Shown here one piece after another: positions 27,190-35,409 of a DNA stretch of 64,000 bases. This DNA comes from CAWBXL01 sp963837365 (lineage in GTDB: Bacteria; Acidobacteriota; Terriglobia; Terriglobales; Acidobacteriaceae): NCBI GenBank assembly GCA_963837365.1, contig CAWIMW010000002.1, forward strand, positions 310,001-374,000, in the 5' to 3' direction. The notes beneath the pieces were generated by a model. It made no database searches. It had not been told where the DNA came from and saw only the letters and a program-made list of their open reading frames with translations. Each line of letters opens with the position of its first letter. Position 1 is the stretch's first letter. The position numbers and the translations under genes were made by a program.

Positions 27190-27248
27190 TTGTCTGCCTG
27201 TTACGCATGCGGCGATCCGTTCAGCCGCAATCGAAATTGCACTCTACA

Positions 27249-28382
27249 TCAACTTGTTGCTTGTAAGGAAAGCAATTCTACCGTTCTCTTCAATTGTCCG
27301 CAGGCCGCGTAGATGTCGCGCCCTCGCGGACGCCGTAAGAAGGCCGGCACGCCTGCGTCCACCAAAATCTGCTTGAACCGCTGGACGCGTTCTTCCGGCG
27401 GTATCTGGAACCCAATCCCTGGGCCCGGGTTGAAAGCAATTAAGTTCACTTTGGCTCTGATGCCACGTACGAGTTCTGCAAGTTCTCGAGCATGATTCGC
27501 GGAATCATTAACATCTTTCAAAAGTACGTATTCAAATGTCAGTTTCTCCCGGGCCCGCAGAGGAAACTCGCGCGCGGCAGCCAGCAGTTTCTCCATGTTC
27601 CACTTGCGATTGATCGGCATCAACTCGGAACGGAGTTCGTCATGGGAGGCATTCAACGATATCGCCAATTTTGGCCGTACCGCTTCCTGGCCGAAATCGT
27701 ATATTCGCGGAACTATTCCGGCGGTGGACACGGTCATCCGGAATTCGGGGATACCCACGCCGTCAACCAATAATTGAACGGCCTTCATGAAATTGTCGTA
27801 GTTCAAAAAGGGCTCGCCCATTCCCATAAACACCAGGTTGATGCGGTGATTTGGCGGAAACGCACCTTGATCGTTGAGCACCGCGCACACCTGCCCTACA
27901 ATTTCTCCGGCCTTGAGATTCCGTTGTACTTTGAGCAACGCGGTCAAGCAGAACTTGCAGTCCACTGCGCAGCCAACCTGACTGGAAACGCAGATCGTGC
28001 CACGATTCCAACCGCGATCTGCTCTCAGCTCAGATTCGGCCGCTGCTTCGCTTCCGTCTCCAGCTTCTCCACCGTCCCCTTCCGGCATCCAAACCGTCTC
28101 AATGCTTTCTCCGTCCGCCAGCTGCATTAAGTATCGAACGGTTCCATCAACCGACTGAAATTTGTGTTCTATCTTTGGCTGGCCAAGCGAATATTTCTCA
28201 GCCAGTTGCAGGCGCAATGATTGCGGCAACGTCGAGATCGCATCCCAATGATCGACTCGTTCCCGATAAAGGGACCGAAACATTTGGCTAGCCCGGTAGG
28301 TAGGCTCACCACGCTCTGCCATGATCTCGGCGAGTTCGTGCAGGTTCAAACCTAAGAGTGAATTGTCGACATTCATTCCCAT
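27249..28382 (-). CDS. rlmN: RlmN-family 23S rRNA/tRNA C2-adenine methyltransferase
   Basis: 377 residues. The radical-SAM Cys triad is C138-x3-C142-x2-C145 (GCAVDCKFCLTA), the GMGEPFLNYDN and VSTAGIVPRI motifs follow, and LIAFNPGPGIGFQIPPEERV lies near the C-terminal catalytic Cys region. RlmN makes C2-methyladenosine at A2503 of 23S rRNA. It has an insertion of about 25 residues (residues 101-125) rich in Gly, Ala and acid that many homologues lack. It is divergent from the M16 peptidase gene, with a 190-bp spacer. Confidence 0.95.
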   Translation of the reverse strand: MGMNVDNSLLGLNLHELAEIMAERGEPTYRASQMFRSLYRERVDHWDAISTLPQSLRLQLAEKYSLGQPKIEHKFQSVDGTVRYLMQLADGESIETVWMPEGDGGEAGDGSEAAAESELRADRGWNRGTICVSSQVGCAVDCKFCLTALLKVQRNLKAGEIVGQVCAVLNDQGAFPPNHRINLVFMGMGEPFLNYDNFMKAVQLLVDGVGIPEFRMTVSTAGIVPRIYDFGQEAVRPKLAISLNASHDELRSELMPINRKWNMEKLLAAAREFPLRAREKLTFEYVLLKDVNDSANHARELAELVRGIRAKVNLIAFNPGPGIGFQIPPEERVQRFKQILVDAGVPAFLRRPRGRDIYAACGQLKRTVELLSLQATS

Positions 28383-28572
28383 GCAGATAAGGGAGAGCCT
28401 GAGTTAAGAGCCATTGTAGAGGAAACAAGGCCTAATTTCTCTAAAGTTGACCTGGGCTTACTTGTCGAAGATGCTCGCATACCGATGATTACAAAGCCTT
28501 AACCTGCTTTCTCGCGCGAACATCCAGAGCGTGTAACAATATTAGCGCGAGCAGCAACGGCCGGTATTCATC

Positions 28573-29850
28573 ATGACTAAGGAAGTGCGCAACATTCGGC
28601 GGACGATATTGCCCAACGGGTTGACCATCCTCAGCGAGGAAATGGAGAACATTCGCTCCGTCTCCATTGGTATATGGATCAAGACTGGATCACGCGAGGA
28701 AGATCCACGGTGGAACGGGATTTCCCATTTCATCGAGCACATGGTTTTCAAAGGGACCGAGAACCGCTCGGCGGAGGACATTGCACGGCAGGTCGATTCC
28801 ATCGGCGGCAACATGGACGCTTTCACCGCCAAAGAATGTATCTGTTTCAACATCAAGGTGCTCGACGAACATCTGCCGATCGCATTGGACGTGCTAAGCG
28901 ACCTGGTCCTTCGCCCCGTATTCAAAGCAGAGGACATCGAACGCGAGCGCGGCGTAATTCTGGAAGAAATCAAGATGGACGAGGACAATCCCGATTACCT
29001 CGTCCACGAAATCTTCACTCAGAATTTCTGGAAGAACCATGCTTTAGGCAGACCGATCCTGGGGACGAGAGAAACTGTCGAACGATTTACACCGGCGCCA
29101 GTAAAAAAGCTCTACACGAGACGCTTTACACCGGGGAATATTATCGTCAGCGCGGCAGGTCATCTGAAACATGAGCATTTTGTGCAATTAGTAGGCAGAT
29201 ACTTTGAAAGCATGAAACCCCGCAAAAATGGTTTCCACAGCCCTGTCCCGAAAATCGTCCCCAAGATTGTGCTGCGCAATAAGAAATCGCTGGAACAAGT
29301 CCAGATCTGCCTCGGCGTGCCTTCCTATCCCATTGCCCATGAAGAGCGCCATGCATCTTATGTGCTGAACACGCTTCTCGGCGGAGGAATGAGTTCCAGG
29401 CTTTTTCAGAACATCCGCGAACGCCAGGGACTCGCTTACGCTATCTATAGTGATCTGAGCCCTTACCGCGATACCGGATGCCTTTCCGTGAATGCCGGCA
29501 CTTCCCGAGAAACCGCGGGGAAAGTTGTCCGCTCGATTGTCACGGAATTCCGCCAACTCAAATCTGAACTCATATCCGCTGATGAACTGCAGCGTGCCAA
29601 AGACCAATTAAAAGGCAGCCTGATGCTTTCCCTTGAATCTTCTACCGCGCGCATGTCCAATTTGGCGCGCCAGGACATGTACTTCGACCGATTCTTCAGC
29701 ATGGATGAAATGATCAGGAAGATCGAAGAGGTTACTTCCGAACAACTTAAGAGGATTGCCGGAGAGTTCTTTCGGCCCGAAGCAATCGCAGTAACGATCC
29801 TCGGGAACCTTAACGGGATCAAGATCACTCGTGGCCAATTGGCTTGTTAG
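28573..29850 (+). CDS. M16-family zinc metallopeptidase (pitrilysin/mitochondrial-processing type)
   Basis: 425 residues. The inverted zinc motif is HFIEH (His52-Glu55-His56), with a downstream acidic region GVILEEIKMDEDNP that gives the third ligand. It is the single-chain short form with two related halves (VRRFTPGNIIVSAAGHL in the first, LAYAIYSDLSPYRDTGC in the second). The bacterial homologues process peptides. The gene is a cytoplasmic enzyme by absence of a signal peptide. Confidence 0.9.
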   Translation: MTKEVRNIRRTILPNGLTILSEEMENIRSVSIGIWIKTGSREEDPRWNGISHFIEHMVFKGTENRSAEDIARQVDSIGGNMDAFTAKECICFNIKVLDEHLPIALDVLSDLVLRPVFKAEDIERERGVILEEIKMDEDNPDYLVHEIFTQNFWKNHALGRPILGTRETVERFTPAPVKKLYTRRFTPGNIIVSAAGHLKHEHFVQLVGRYFESMKPRKNGFHSPVPKIVPKIVLRNKKSLEQVQICLGVPSYPIAHEERHASYVLNTLLGGGMSSRLFQNIRERQGLAYAIYSDLSPYRDTGCLSVNAGTSRETAGKVVRSIVTEFRQLKSELISADELQRAKDQLKGSLMLSLESSTARMSNLARQDMYFDRFFSMDEMIRKIEEVTSEQLKRIAGEFFRPEAIAVTILGNLNGIKITRGQLAC

Positions 29851-29994
29851 GGCTTAGAACATTGCATTTTCTGTAACTCCATCTGCAATCTTATTCACAT
29901 AAGGAGGGTGCAGGTCCTTCTTTTTCTGGCTTCGGCAACAATTTCGAGGCATACTAGCTGGCAGATACCGTCGCTTTCGTCTGGAGGGCTGTTC

Positions 29995-30810
29995 ATGTCG
30001 GAAGGTAATCAAGAACTGGTCGCGGTGCGAGTCGCTCGGACGAATCAATCGAATATAGAAGTACAACAAAAACAGCGCCGTCAGATGCTGATTGCCCTGG
30101 CGATTCTCTTGCTGGCTCTCATTCTTGTTTTACTCAAAGACTGGCATTTCTGGTTTCCGCAAACACCCGCAAGTTCCGCAACTGCGGAGCCGCTGGAGCG
30201 GAGCATTATTACGCCTAAGACCACAGCTGTCAGCAACCCTTCGGCAGCAAAATCTGCCTCTGCAATCGTCCCAAAGAACAAGGCTGTTCCCGTGGTTCCC
30301 GCCAGCTCGGAGGCAGTATTACCCGCATTCGTGGCGTCAGACAGAGCCGTCCTACCTCCTCTTGAAGTTGAGGTAGTTGCAGGAAAACATCGCCGGCCTG
30401 TCCAGGCGGCCAGCAGTTCTGTGCGGGTGGATATGCAGTCAGAGTCAGTGGAACCCCAGGATACGGCTGGCATTGCGTCGAATTCCGAACCAACCACAGC
30501 GCCAGTAGTCGACGCGGCTGAAACCGTGCACCTTTCGCCCAGCGCAGCGCAAGTCGTGTCGCGATCCGTGGAACCGAGCTATCCCCTGCTGGCGAAGGAG
30601 ATGAAGGTGCAAGGGTCGGTGGTTTTACAGGCCCTGATTGGGCGCAACGGAAACATCGAAGACCTGCACGTGCTGAGCGGCCCAGCTATACTTTCCAGCG
30701 CGGCCATGCAGGCGGTGAAGCAGTGGCGTTTTCGTCCTTATTTGTTGGCGGGTGAGCCTGTAGAAACGCAGGCACGCATCACTGTAAACTTCACCATCTC
30801 AACCAACTGA
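29995..30810 (+). CDS. TonB-family protein with single membrane anchor
   Basis: About 271 residues from ATG 29995, chosen because GGAGGG lies 6 nt upstream; a longer frame opens at GTG 29908 but has no signal. Cytoplasmic QQKQRRQ precedes a membrane helix (MLIALAILLLALILVLL), a Ser/Ala/Pro-rich linker spans about 120 residues, and the C-terminal TonB domain is seen in YPLLAKEMKVQGSVVLQALI and GEPVETQARITVNFTI. Likely periplasmic scaffold or energy transducer. No TonB-dependent receptor is adjacent; one is at 35410-37491. Confidence 0.8.
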   Translation: MSEGNQELVAVRVARTNQSNIEVQQKQRRQMLIALAILLLALILVLLKDWHFWFPQTPASSATAEPLERSIITPKTTAVSNPSAAKSASAIVPKNKAVPVVPASSEAVLPAFVASDRAVLPPLEVEVVAGKHRRPVQAASSSVRVDMQSESVEPQDTAGIASNSEPTTAPVVDAAETVHLSPSAAQVVSRSVEPSYPLLAKEMKVQGSVVLQALIGRNGNIEDLHVLSGPAILSSAAMQAVKQWRFRPYLLAGEPVETQARITVNFTISTN

Positions 30811-30833
30811 TCGTAGGTTTGCAGTTCTAAAAA

Positions 30834-30889
30834 CTGCCCAAAAATATACAGGCGCCACTAACTCTCACGAGTAGTGGACGCCCGGGCAG
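30834..30889. terminator. Nested inverted repeats, probable terminator between convergent genes
   Basis: An outer CTGCCC/GGGCAG pair (30834-30839 with 30884-30889) encloses an inner GGCGCCACTA/TAGTGG-A-CGCC pair (30851-30860 with 30872-30882, one bulged A). It lies between the TonB-like gene (plus) and the GGDEF gene (minus). No long T run follows. Confidence 0.45.
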
Positions 30890-31010
30890 CCCTCCCCAGA
30901 ACTGCTCGATTCCCAGGCTATAAGAGCTCGGGCTCGTTGTGAATGGCACCGAGGTGCCAGATTACGCTGCTACTGGGATCTCTCCAAATTGCCGCTACGG
31001 CTGTACTCAA

Positions 31011-32015
31011 TTAACTACTAGCGGTTGCAGCCCGGGTAGTCAGCGCGATTTCCACACGGTTGCGACCACTATTCTTAGCTCGGTACAGAGCGTCATCAGA
31101 GGCCTTAAGTAATGCCTCCAGTTCTGAGGTTGCTTCATCCGCCAGTGGTGCGGAAGCGGCTCCAATACTGATAGTGGAAGTAATCGGCCCAACTGAAGTT
31201 TCAATCGGTCGGTCGGCTACCGCGTGCCGAAGTCTTTCAGCCCCAACTCGCACGTCAGGTGGGTCGCAACTTGGAATAATGATTAGGAATTCCTCGCCTC
31301 CATAGCGACCAATAAAATCATATGTGCGCACTGATCCCAACAATCGCTTTGTGACCTCCCGCAAAACGGCGTCCCCCACCAGATGGCCATGAGTATCGTT
31401 GACTTGCTTAAAGTGATCGACGTCCACCATGAGGACTCCCAGCGCACTGCCCGTCCTCTGATGGCGTTGCGTCTCACGGCGGAGAAAATCCATGATCGCG
31501 CCGCGGTTCCAAAGCCCGGTAAGGGGATCATGCGCAGCTTCATACTGAAGGGCCTGCTGAGTTTTGAGCAAATCATGTTGTAGTTCAAGGATCCTTTTCC
31601 CCGAACGCACACGTGCCCGAAGCTCATCCACATCAAAAGGCTTGGTTAAATAATCGTCCGCTCCAGCGTCGAGACCAGCTACCACGTCTTGTTTTTCGTA
31701 TTTTGAAGTAAGCAGTAGCAGATAACGATAGGGCCCTTGCTCCTGTTGGCGGATTCGGCGACAGAGTTCTACTCCGTCCATGCCCGGCATCATCCAATCC
31801 AAAATGGCCATTTGTGGAGCGTTGGCCTGCTGCAACACATTCCAGGCATCCATCCCATTTTCCACCGCGGTAACACGGTAGTTCCATTTCTGAAGCCAGC
31901 TATCGAGAAGATGGCGGAATATGGGATCATCTTCCGCGATCAGGACTGAATCCAGGGACGAAGGTCGTCCTGCTGGATCCAGTTTAAAATCACGGGTTGA
32001 TGGTATTGGCTTCAT
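31011..32015 (-). CDS. REC-GGDEF diguanylate cyclase
   Basis: 334 residues. N-terminal receiver: LIAEDDPIFR, MAILDWMMPGMDG (phosphoacceptor Asp) and DDYLTKPF. C-terminal GGDEF domain: HDPLTGLWNR, VDHFKQVND and RYGGEEFLII, an active-site GGEEF. An intact I-site RTYD sits five residues before it (RxxD-x5-GGEEF), so c-di-GMP product inhibition is expected. The receiver could be phosphorylated by the adjacent hybrid kinase, only 30 bp upstream. It thus makes c-di-GMP in response to that kinase (inference). Confidence 0.93.
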   Translation of the reverse strand: MKPIPSTRDFKLDPAGRPSSLDSVLIAEDDPIFRHLLDSWLQKWNYRVTAVENGMDAWNVLQQANAPQMAILDWMMPGMDGVELCRRIRQQEQGPYRYLLLLTSKYEKQDVVAGLDAGADDYLTKPFDVDELRARVRSGKRILELQHDLLKTQQALQYEAAHDPLTGLWNRGAIMDFLRRETQRHQRTGSALGVLMVDVDHFKQVNDTHGHLVGDAVLREVTKRLLGSVRTYDFIGRYGGEEFLIIIPSCDPPDVRVGAERLRHAVADRPIETSVGPITSTISIGAASAPLADEATSELEALLKASDDALYRAKNSGRNRVEIALTTRAATASS

Positions 32016-32045
32016 AAATACACCACGATCTATCGCAGATGTTGC

Positions 32046-34493
32046 CTAACCGCCTGTCTTGGCAGCGACCTCCGTCAGCCTGTGCTGCGCAATGTCCTCT
32101 CGCCGAATTTGTGGCGCACACATACCGGTAGCAGCCGCAATCGCAGCTTCCAGTTCTCCCAAACGTATTGGCTTGGTCACGTAGCCGTCCATGCCGGCGC
32201 GAAAGCATATTTCGTTGTCGCCCTTCATGGCATGTGCAGTCACAGCAAAGATTGGCGTGTGCCCGCCCGATTTTGCTTCGAACTCCCGGATCGCAGCCGT
32301 AGCTTCCAATCCATCCATTTCCGGCATTTGAACGTCCATCAGAATCATGTCGAGTCTCTGGCCGGTTGCGAGCGCCAGTGCTTCCCTCCCGTTTTTTGCC
32401 AGCACGTGCGAGTGCCCCATCTTTTCCAGCAGACGCGTAATCAATACCTGGTTCACCGGAGTATCTTCGGCAATTAAGATGTGGAGCTTACGGGCCGATT
32501 CGCGCAAGCTATGACGCGTAACGAGGGGGAAATCTACGGTCTTGTTCACTTGCTGGCGGCCCAAGAGGGTGAGTATGGCGTTTTGCAGGTCGGCGGTTAT
32601 GACGGGCTTAAGCAGATATCCTGCAATTCCGACCTTTTGGCAGCGGGCCGCCTCCCCACGCTGCCCCGCCGACGTGAGCATCAGGATGATGGGGTTCGTG
32701 CCCCCATCAACTTCTGGTATTTTCTCGGCGAACTGAAAACCATCCATACCTGGCATGTGCCCGTCGGTAAGAATTATGCGGAAGGCAACGCCTTTCTCGC
32801 GAGCCGATCTGATGGCAACCAGTCCGGCTTCTCCGCTATCCACACTCACGGCGTTCATTCCCCACCGCGTGGCTACTCCAAGCAGAATCCCGCGGTTAGT
32901 TTCGTTGTCGTCGACCACCAGGAGACGAATGCCTTTTAGTTCCGCTACTTCAGCCACTGGAAGTGGCTCACTTCGAGGCACGGCCCGGGTGAATCGTGCC
33001 GTAAAGTGAAATGTGCTTCCCTTATTTGGTTCGCTTTCCACCCAAAGGTTTCCGTTCATCAAGCTCACTAAGCGGGCGCAAATCGCCAAGCCCAATCCCG
33101 TCCCGCCATACCTCCGTGTGGTGCTGGTATCGGCCTGCGTGAAAGCTTGAAAAAGCATGCCATGCTTGTCCGCGGGAATTCCGATGCCCGTGTCGGTCAC
33201 CTTGAAATGCAGCTCGATGTCGTGGTTCGCACTCTCCTTTTGCACCTCCACTTTCACTACAACTTCGCCCCGCTCGGTAAACTTCACGGCGTTGCCCACT
33301 AGATTTGTCAGGATTTGACGAATGCGCCCAGGATCACCAATCAATTGCGGAGGCACTTCAGGTGAGACGTCATAAACCAGCTCCAGCCCTTTTTGATGGG
33401 CACGGAGCGCCAGAGCCTTCATCCCGTCCCCGATGCTTTTGTAAAGATTGAATTCAATACGTTCAAGTTCCAGTTTGCCAGATTCCACTTTGGAGAAATC
33501 CAGGATGTCATTGATTACATTCAGCAGCGACTCTCCGGAAGATTTTGCCAGGGAAAGATAGTCGCGTTGCTCCGTTGTAAGGTCGGTATCCAGAACTAGT
33601 TCCGTCATCCCGAGAACTCCGTTCAATGGAGTACGGATTTCGTGACTCATATTGGCCAGGAATTCTCCCTTCGCCCGGCTGGCAGCTTCCGCGGCGTCTT
33701 TCGCAGAGACAAGCTGGGTGTTGGTGGCCTGCAACTCTGCTGTGCGGCGGGCCACCTCTTCCTCCAAATTGTCGCGGTGACGCTGGAGTTCTTCGTCGCG
33801 CTGCTCAATTTGCGACAGCATTCCATTGAACCCCTCGATCAAATGGCCGATTTCATCTTTGGTCGTGACTGGGCAGCGGATGGAATAGTTTCTTTGATCG
33901 GACACCTTGCGGGTGGTCTGCACCAACTCCAGAATGGGACGGGAAATCACTTTTTGTAGCCGTGCCGCCAATAGCAGGCTGGCTGACGAGGAAATCACCA
34001 GCACCAGAATGATCACCGGAGGATAATTGCGGAGCCGCGCGTACAACTCGGAGAAATCAGACTCCAGATAGACCGTGCCGAGTAGTTCTCCGTTGAGCTT
34101 GATCTGCCGGAATGCAAACAAGTGATGCTTTGCAAAAGAAATACTGTCCGGGCCCGGCGGGGGTGAAGAGAAATGTACGTTTTGATCGCGCACATAAGTG
34201 ACAAAGGGTTCGCCTCGTTCGTCATAAATGCAAGCTGCCGTAATACTAGTTTGTGCTCGCACGGTATTGAGCAATTCCTGGGCAACCTTGTCATCGTGAA
34301 AAGTAAGCGCAGCGGTGCTGTTTTCCACCATTACATCCATCAGGGTTGTAAGATCAGCCGCCATGCCACGGCGTAGCGCAACCACGTCGTAAGCCACAAG
34401 TACTGCGCATGCCAGCAATAAGACCGTGCAACTGATGGTCACAATAATCACCGTCATCTTGCGGCCAATCGACATGTTGTGCAGAAGGCGCAT
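32046..34493 (-). CDS. Hybrid histidine kinase: CHASE8-like sensor, HAMP, kinase, two receivers
   Basis: 815 residues. Two membrane helices (residues about 12-34 and 155-177) flank a periplasmic domain of CHASE8 type (LTTLMDVMVENSTAALTFHD, then TSITAACIYDERGEPF). A HAMP segment and coiled coil lead to HisKA (FLANMSHEIRTPLNGVLGMT), HATPase (NLVGNAVKFTERGEV, GLGLAIC) and two receivers (LLVVDDNETN with LTDGHMPGMDG, then ILIAEDTPVN with MDVQMPEMDG). GGAGAG lies upstream of ATG 34493. The CHASE8 fold is the sensor that YfiR binds in the YfiBNR system; here a YfiR gene is directly upstream. Confidence 0.9.
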   Translation of the reverse strand: MRLLHNMSIGRKMTVIIVTISCTVLLLACAVLVAYDVVALRRGMAADLTTLMDVMVENSTAALTFHDDKVAQELLNTVRAQTSITAACIYDERGEPFVTYVRDQNVHFSSPPPGPDSISFAKHHLFAFRQIKLNGELLGTVYLESDFSELYARLRNYPPVIILVLVISSSASLLLAARLQKVISRPILELVQTTRKVSDQRNYSIRCPVTTKDEIGHLIEGFNGMLSQIEQRDEELQRHRDNLEEEVARRTAELQATNTQLVSAKDAAEAASRAKGEFLANMSHEIRTPLNGVLGMTELVLDTDLTTEQRDYLSLAKSSGESLLNVINDILDFSKVESGKLELERIEFNLYKSIGDGMKALALRAHQKGLELVYDVSPEVPPQLIGDPGRIRQILTNLVGNAVKFTERGEVVVKVEVQKESANHDIELHFKVTDTGIGIPADKHGMLFQAFTQADTSTTRRYGGTGLGLAICARLVSLMNGNLWVESEPNKGSTFHFTARFTRAVPRSEPLPVAEVAELKGIRLLVVDDNETNRGILLGVATRWGMNAVSVDSGEAGLVAIRSAREKGVAFRIILTDGHMPGMDGFQFAEKIPEVDGGTNPIILMLTSAGQRGEAARCQKVGIAGYLLKPVITADLQNAILTLLGRQQVNKTVDFPLVTRHSLRESARKLHILIAEDTPVNQVLITRLLEKMGHSHVLAKNGREALALATGQRLDMILMDVQMPEMDGLEATAAIREFEAKSGGHTPIFAVTAHAMKGDNEICFRAGMDGYVTKPIRLGELEAAIAAATGMCAPQIRREDIAQHRLTEVAAKTGG

Positions 34494-34497
34494 TTAC

Positions 34498-35091
34498 TTA
34501 CTCTCCGGCCACGACCGCCTTGGCAACAGCCAACAGCCGTGCACTCAGCTTGAGGCGGGCCTGTTCCGCAGCCTTCTGGTTGATTTCAAACCGCACCCGA
34601 TTTTCGTCCATCACAAAACCAATGACACCACCCATTTTTATGAAACCTGGGGCATCTCCTACGGTAAGAACACCGGCCCCTTTCAAAGCTTGCAGTATGG
34701 GCCGCACTTGCTTCTCCCCAGTTCCAACAAAGACGATGTGGCACGCCCGGGCCTGGGGCACACCTTCGGGATGAGCAACTTCGATGCGGTGGCCATTCAC
34801 GGTCTTGTCCATAACAATTTGCTCAAAATCACGGCCGAAGGGGTCCTGCCCCAGGATGCAGATCTGCAAAGGGGCGTCGGCACTGGCAAATGCTTCGACT
34901 GGCCACTCCACAAATTTTGCAAAATTGAAAAGATAGGCAGCCTTCACCTGGTATTCGGTTACCGACTGCGCCTGGGTAGACAGTGCAAGCGAAAACACAA
35001 CCAGCATTGGCGTGAACCACAAGCGTTGCGCATGACAGCGCTGGCCCTCGGACTCAATCGCACCCATATGCCTTGTATGAGACTTGCACAA
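34498..35091 (-). CDS. YfiR-family periplasmic protein (DUF4154)
   Basis: 197 residues; the start is TTG at 35091 with AGGAGGG upstream, or ATG at 35067. A hydrophobic signal (LWFTPMLVVFSLALSTQAQ) precedes a mature YfiR domain: YQVKAAYLFNFAKFVEWP is the family signature, and then ICILGQDPFG, ILTVGDAPGF and IGFVMDENRVRFEIN. In Pseudomonas YfiR holds the diguanylate cyclase YfiN inactive in the periplasm. Here the partner is likely the CHASE8-like hybrid kinase that follows. Two Cys residues (in ICILG and RACHIVF) could form a disulfide, as in YfiR (inference). Confidence 0.88.
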   Translation of the reverse strand: MCKSHTRHMGAIESEGQRCHAQRLWFTPMLVVFSLALSTQAQSVTEYQVKAAYLFNFAKFVEWPVEAFASADAPLQICILGQDPFGRDFEQIVMDKTVNGHRIEVAHPEGVPQARACHIVFVGTGEKQVRPILQALKGAGVLTVGDAPGFIKMGGVIGFVMDENRVRFEINQKAAEQARLKLSARLLAVAKAVVAGE

Positions 35092-35409
35092 GCTTTTGCG
35101 CCCTCCTAGTTTCGAGCAGTCTCTCCGGCCGATGAATTCGATGCGGAGGTATTTTCCGGATGCGAACGCCGATACAACTTAGAGATCACAGATCACGGCA
35201 CTTCACTGGCCACGCCCCAACCATTGAATCCAGGCTTTCTACGTGCTTGTCCGGCCCGCAAATTCCTTCCCCACTCGGCGAATGTCCACTTCGACCACAC
35301 ATGCCAAACCGCACCCGCGTCAAAACGATTGAGACTAGGATTGTCGCGTGGCGGCAATTGCAGGTTCAGTGACCACCCAGCGAACTCCCGATTTTGTTCA
35401 TGAGACCCT
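35092..35409. other. Intergenic, between TonB receptor and YfiR genes
   Basis: 318 bp with no convincing gene. There are no long inverted repeats; a short direct repeat of GATCAC lies near 35183-35195. The leader for yfiR ends in AGGAGGG. A read-through transcript from the receptor gene is possible but not shown. Confidence 0.4.
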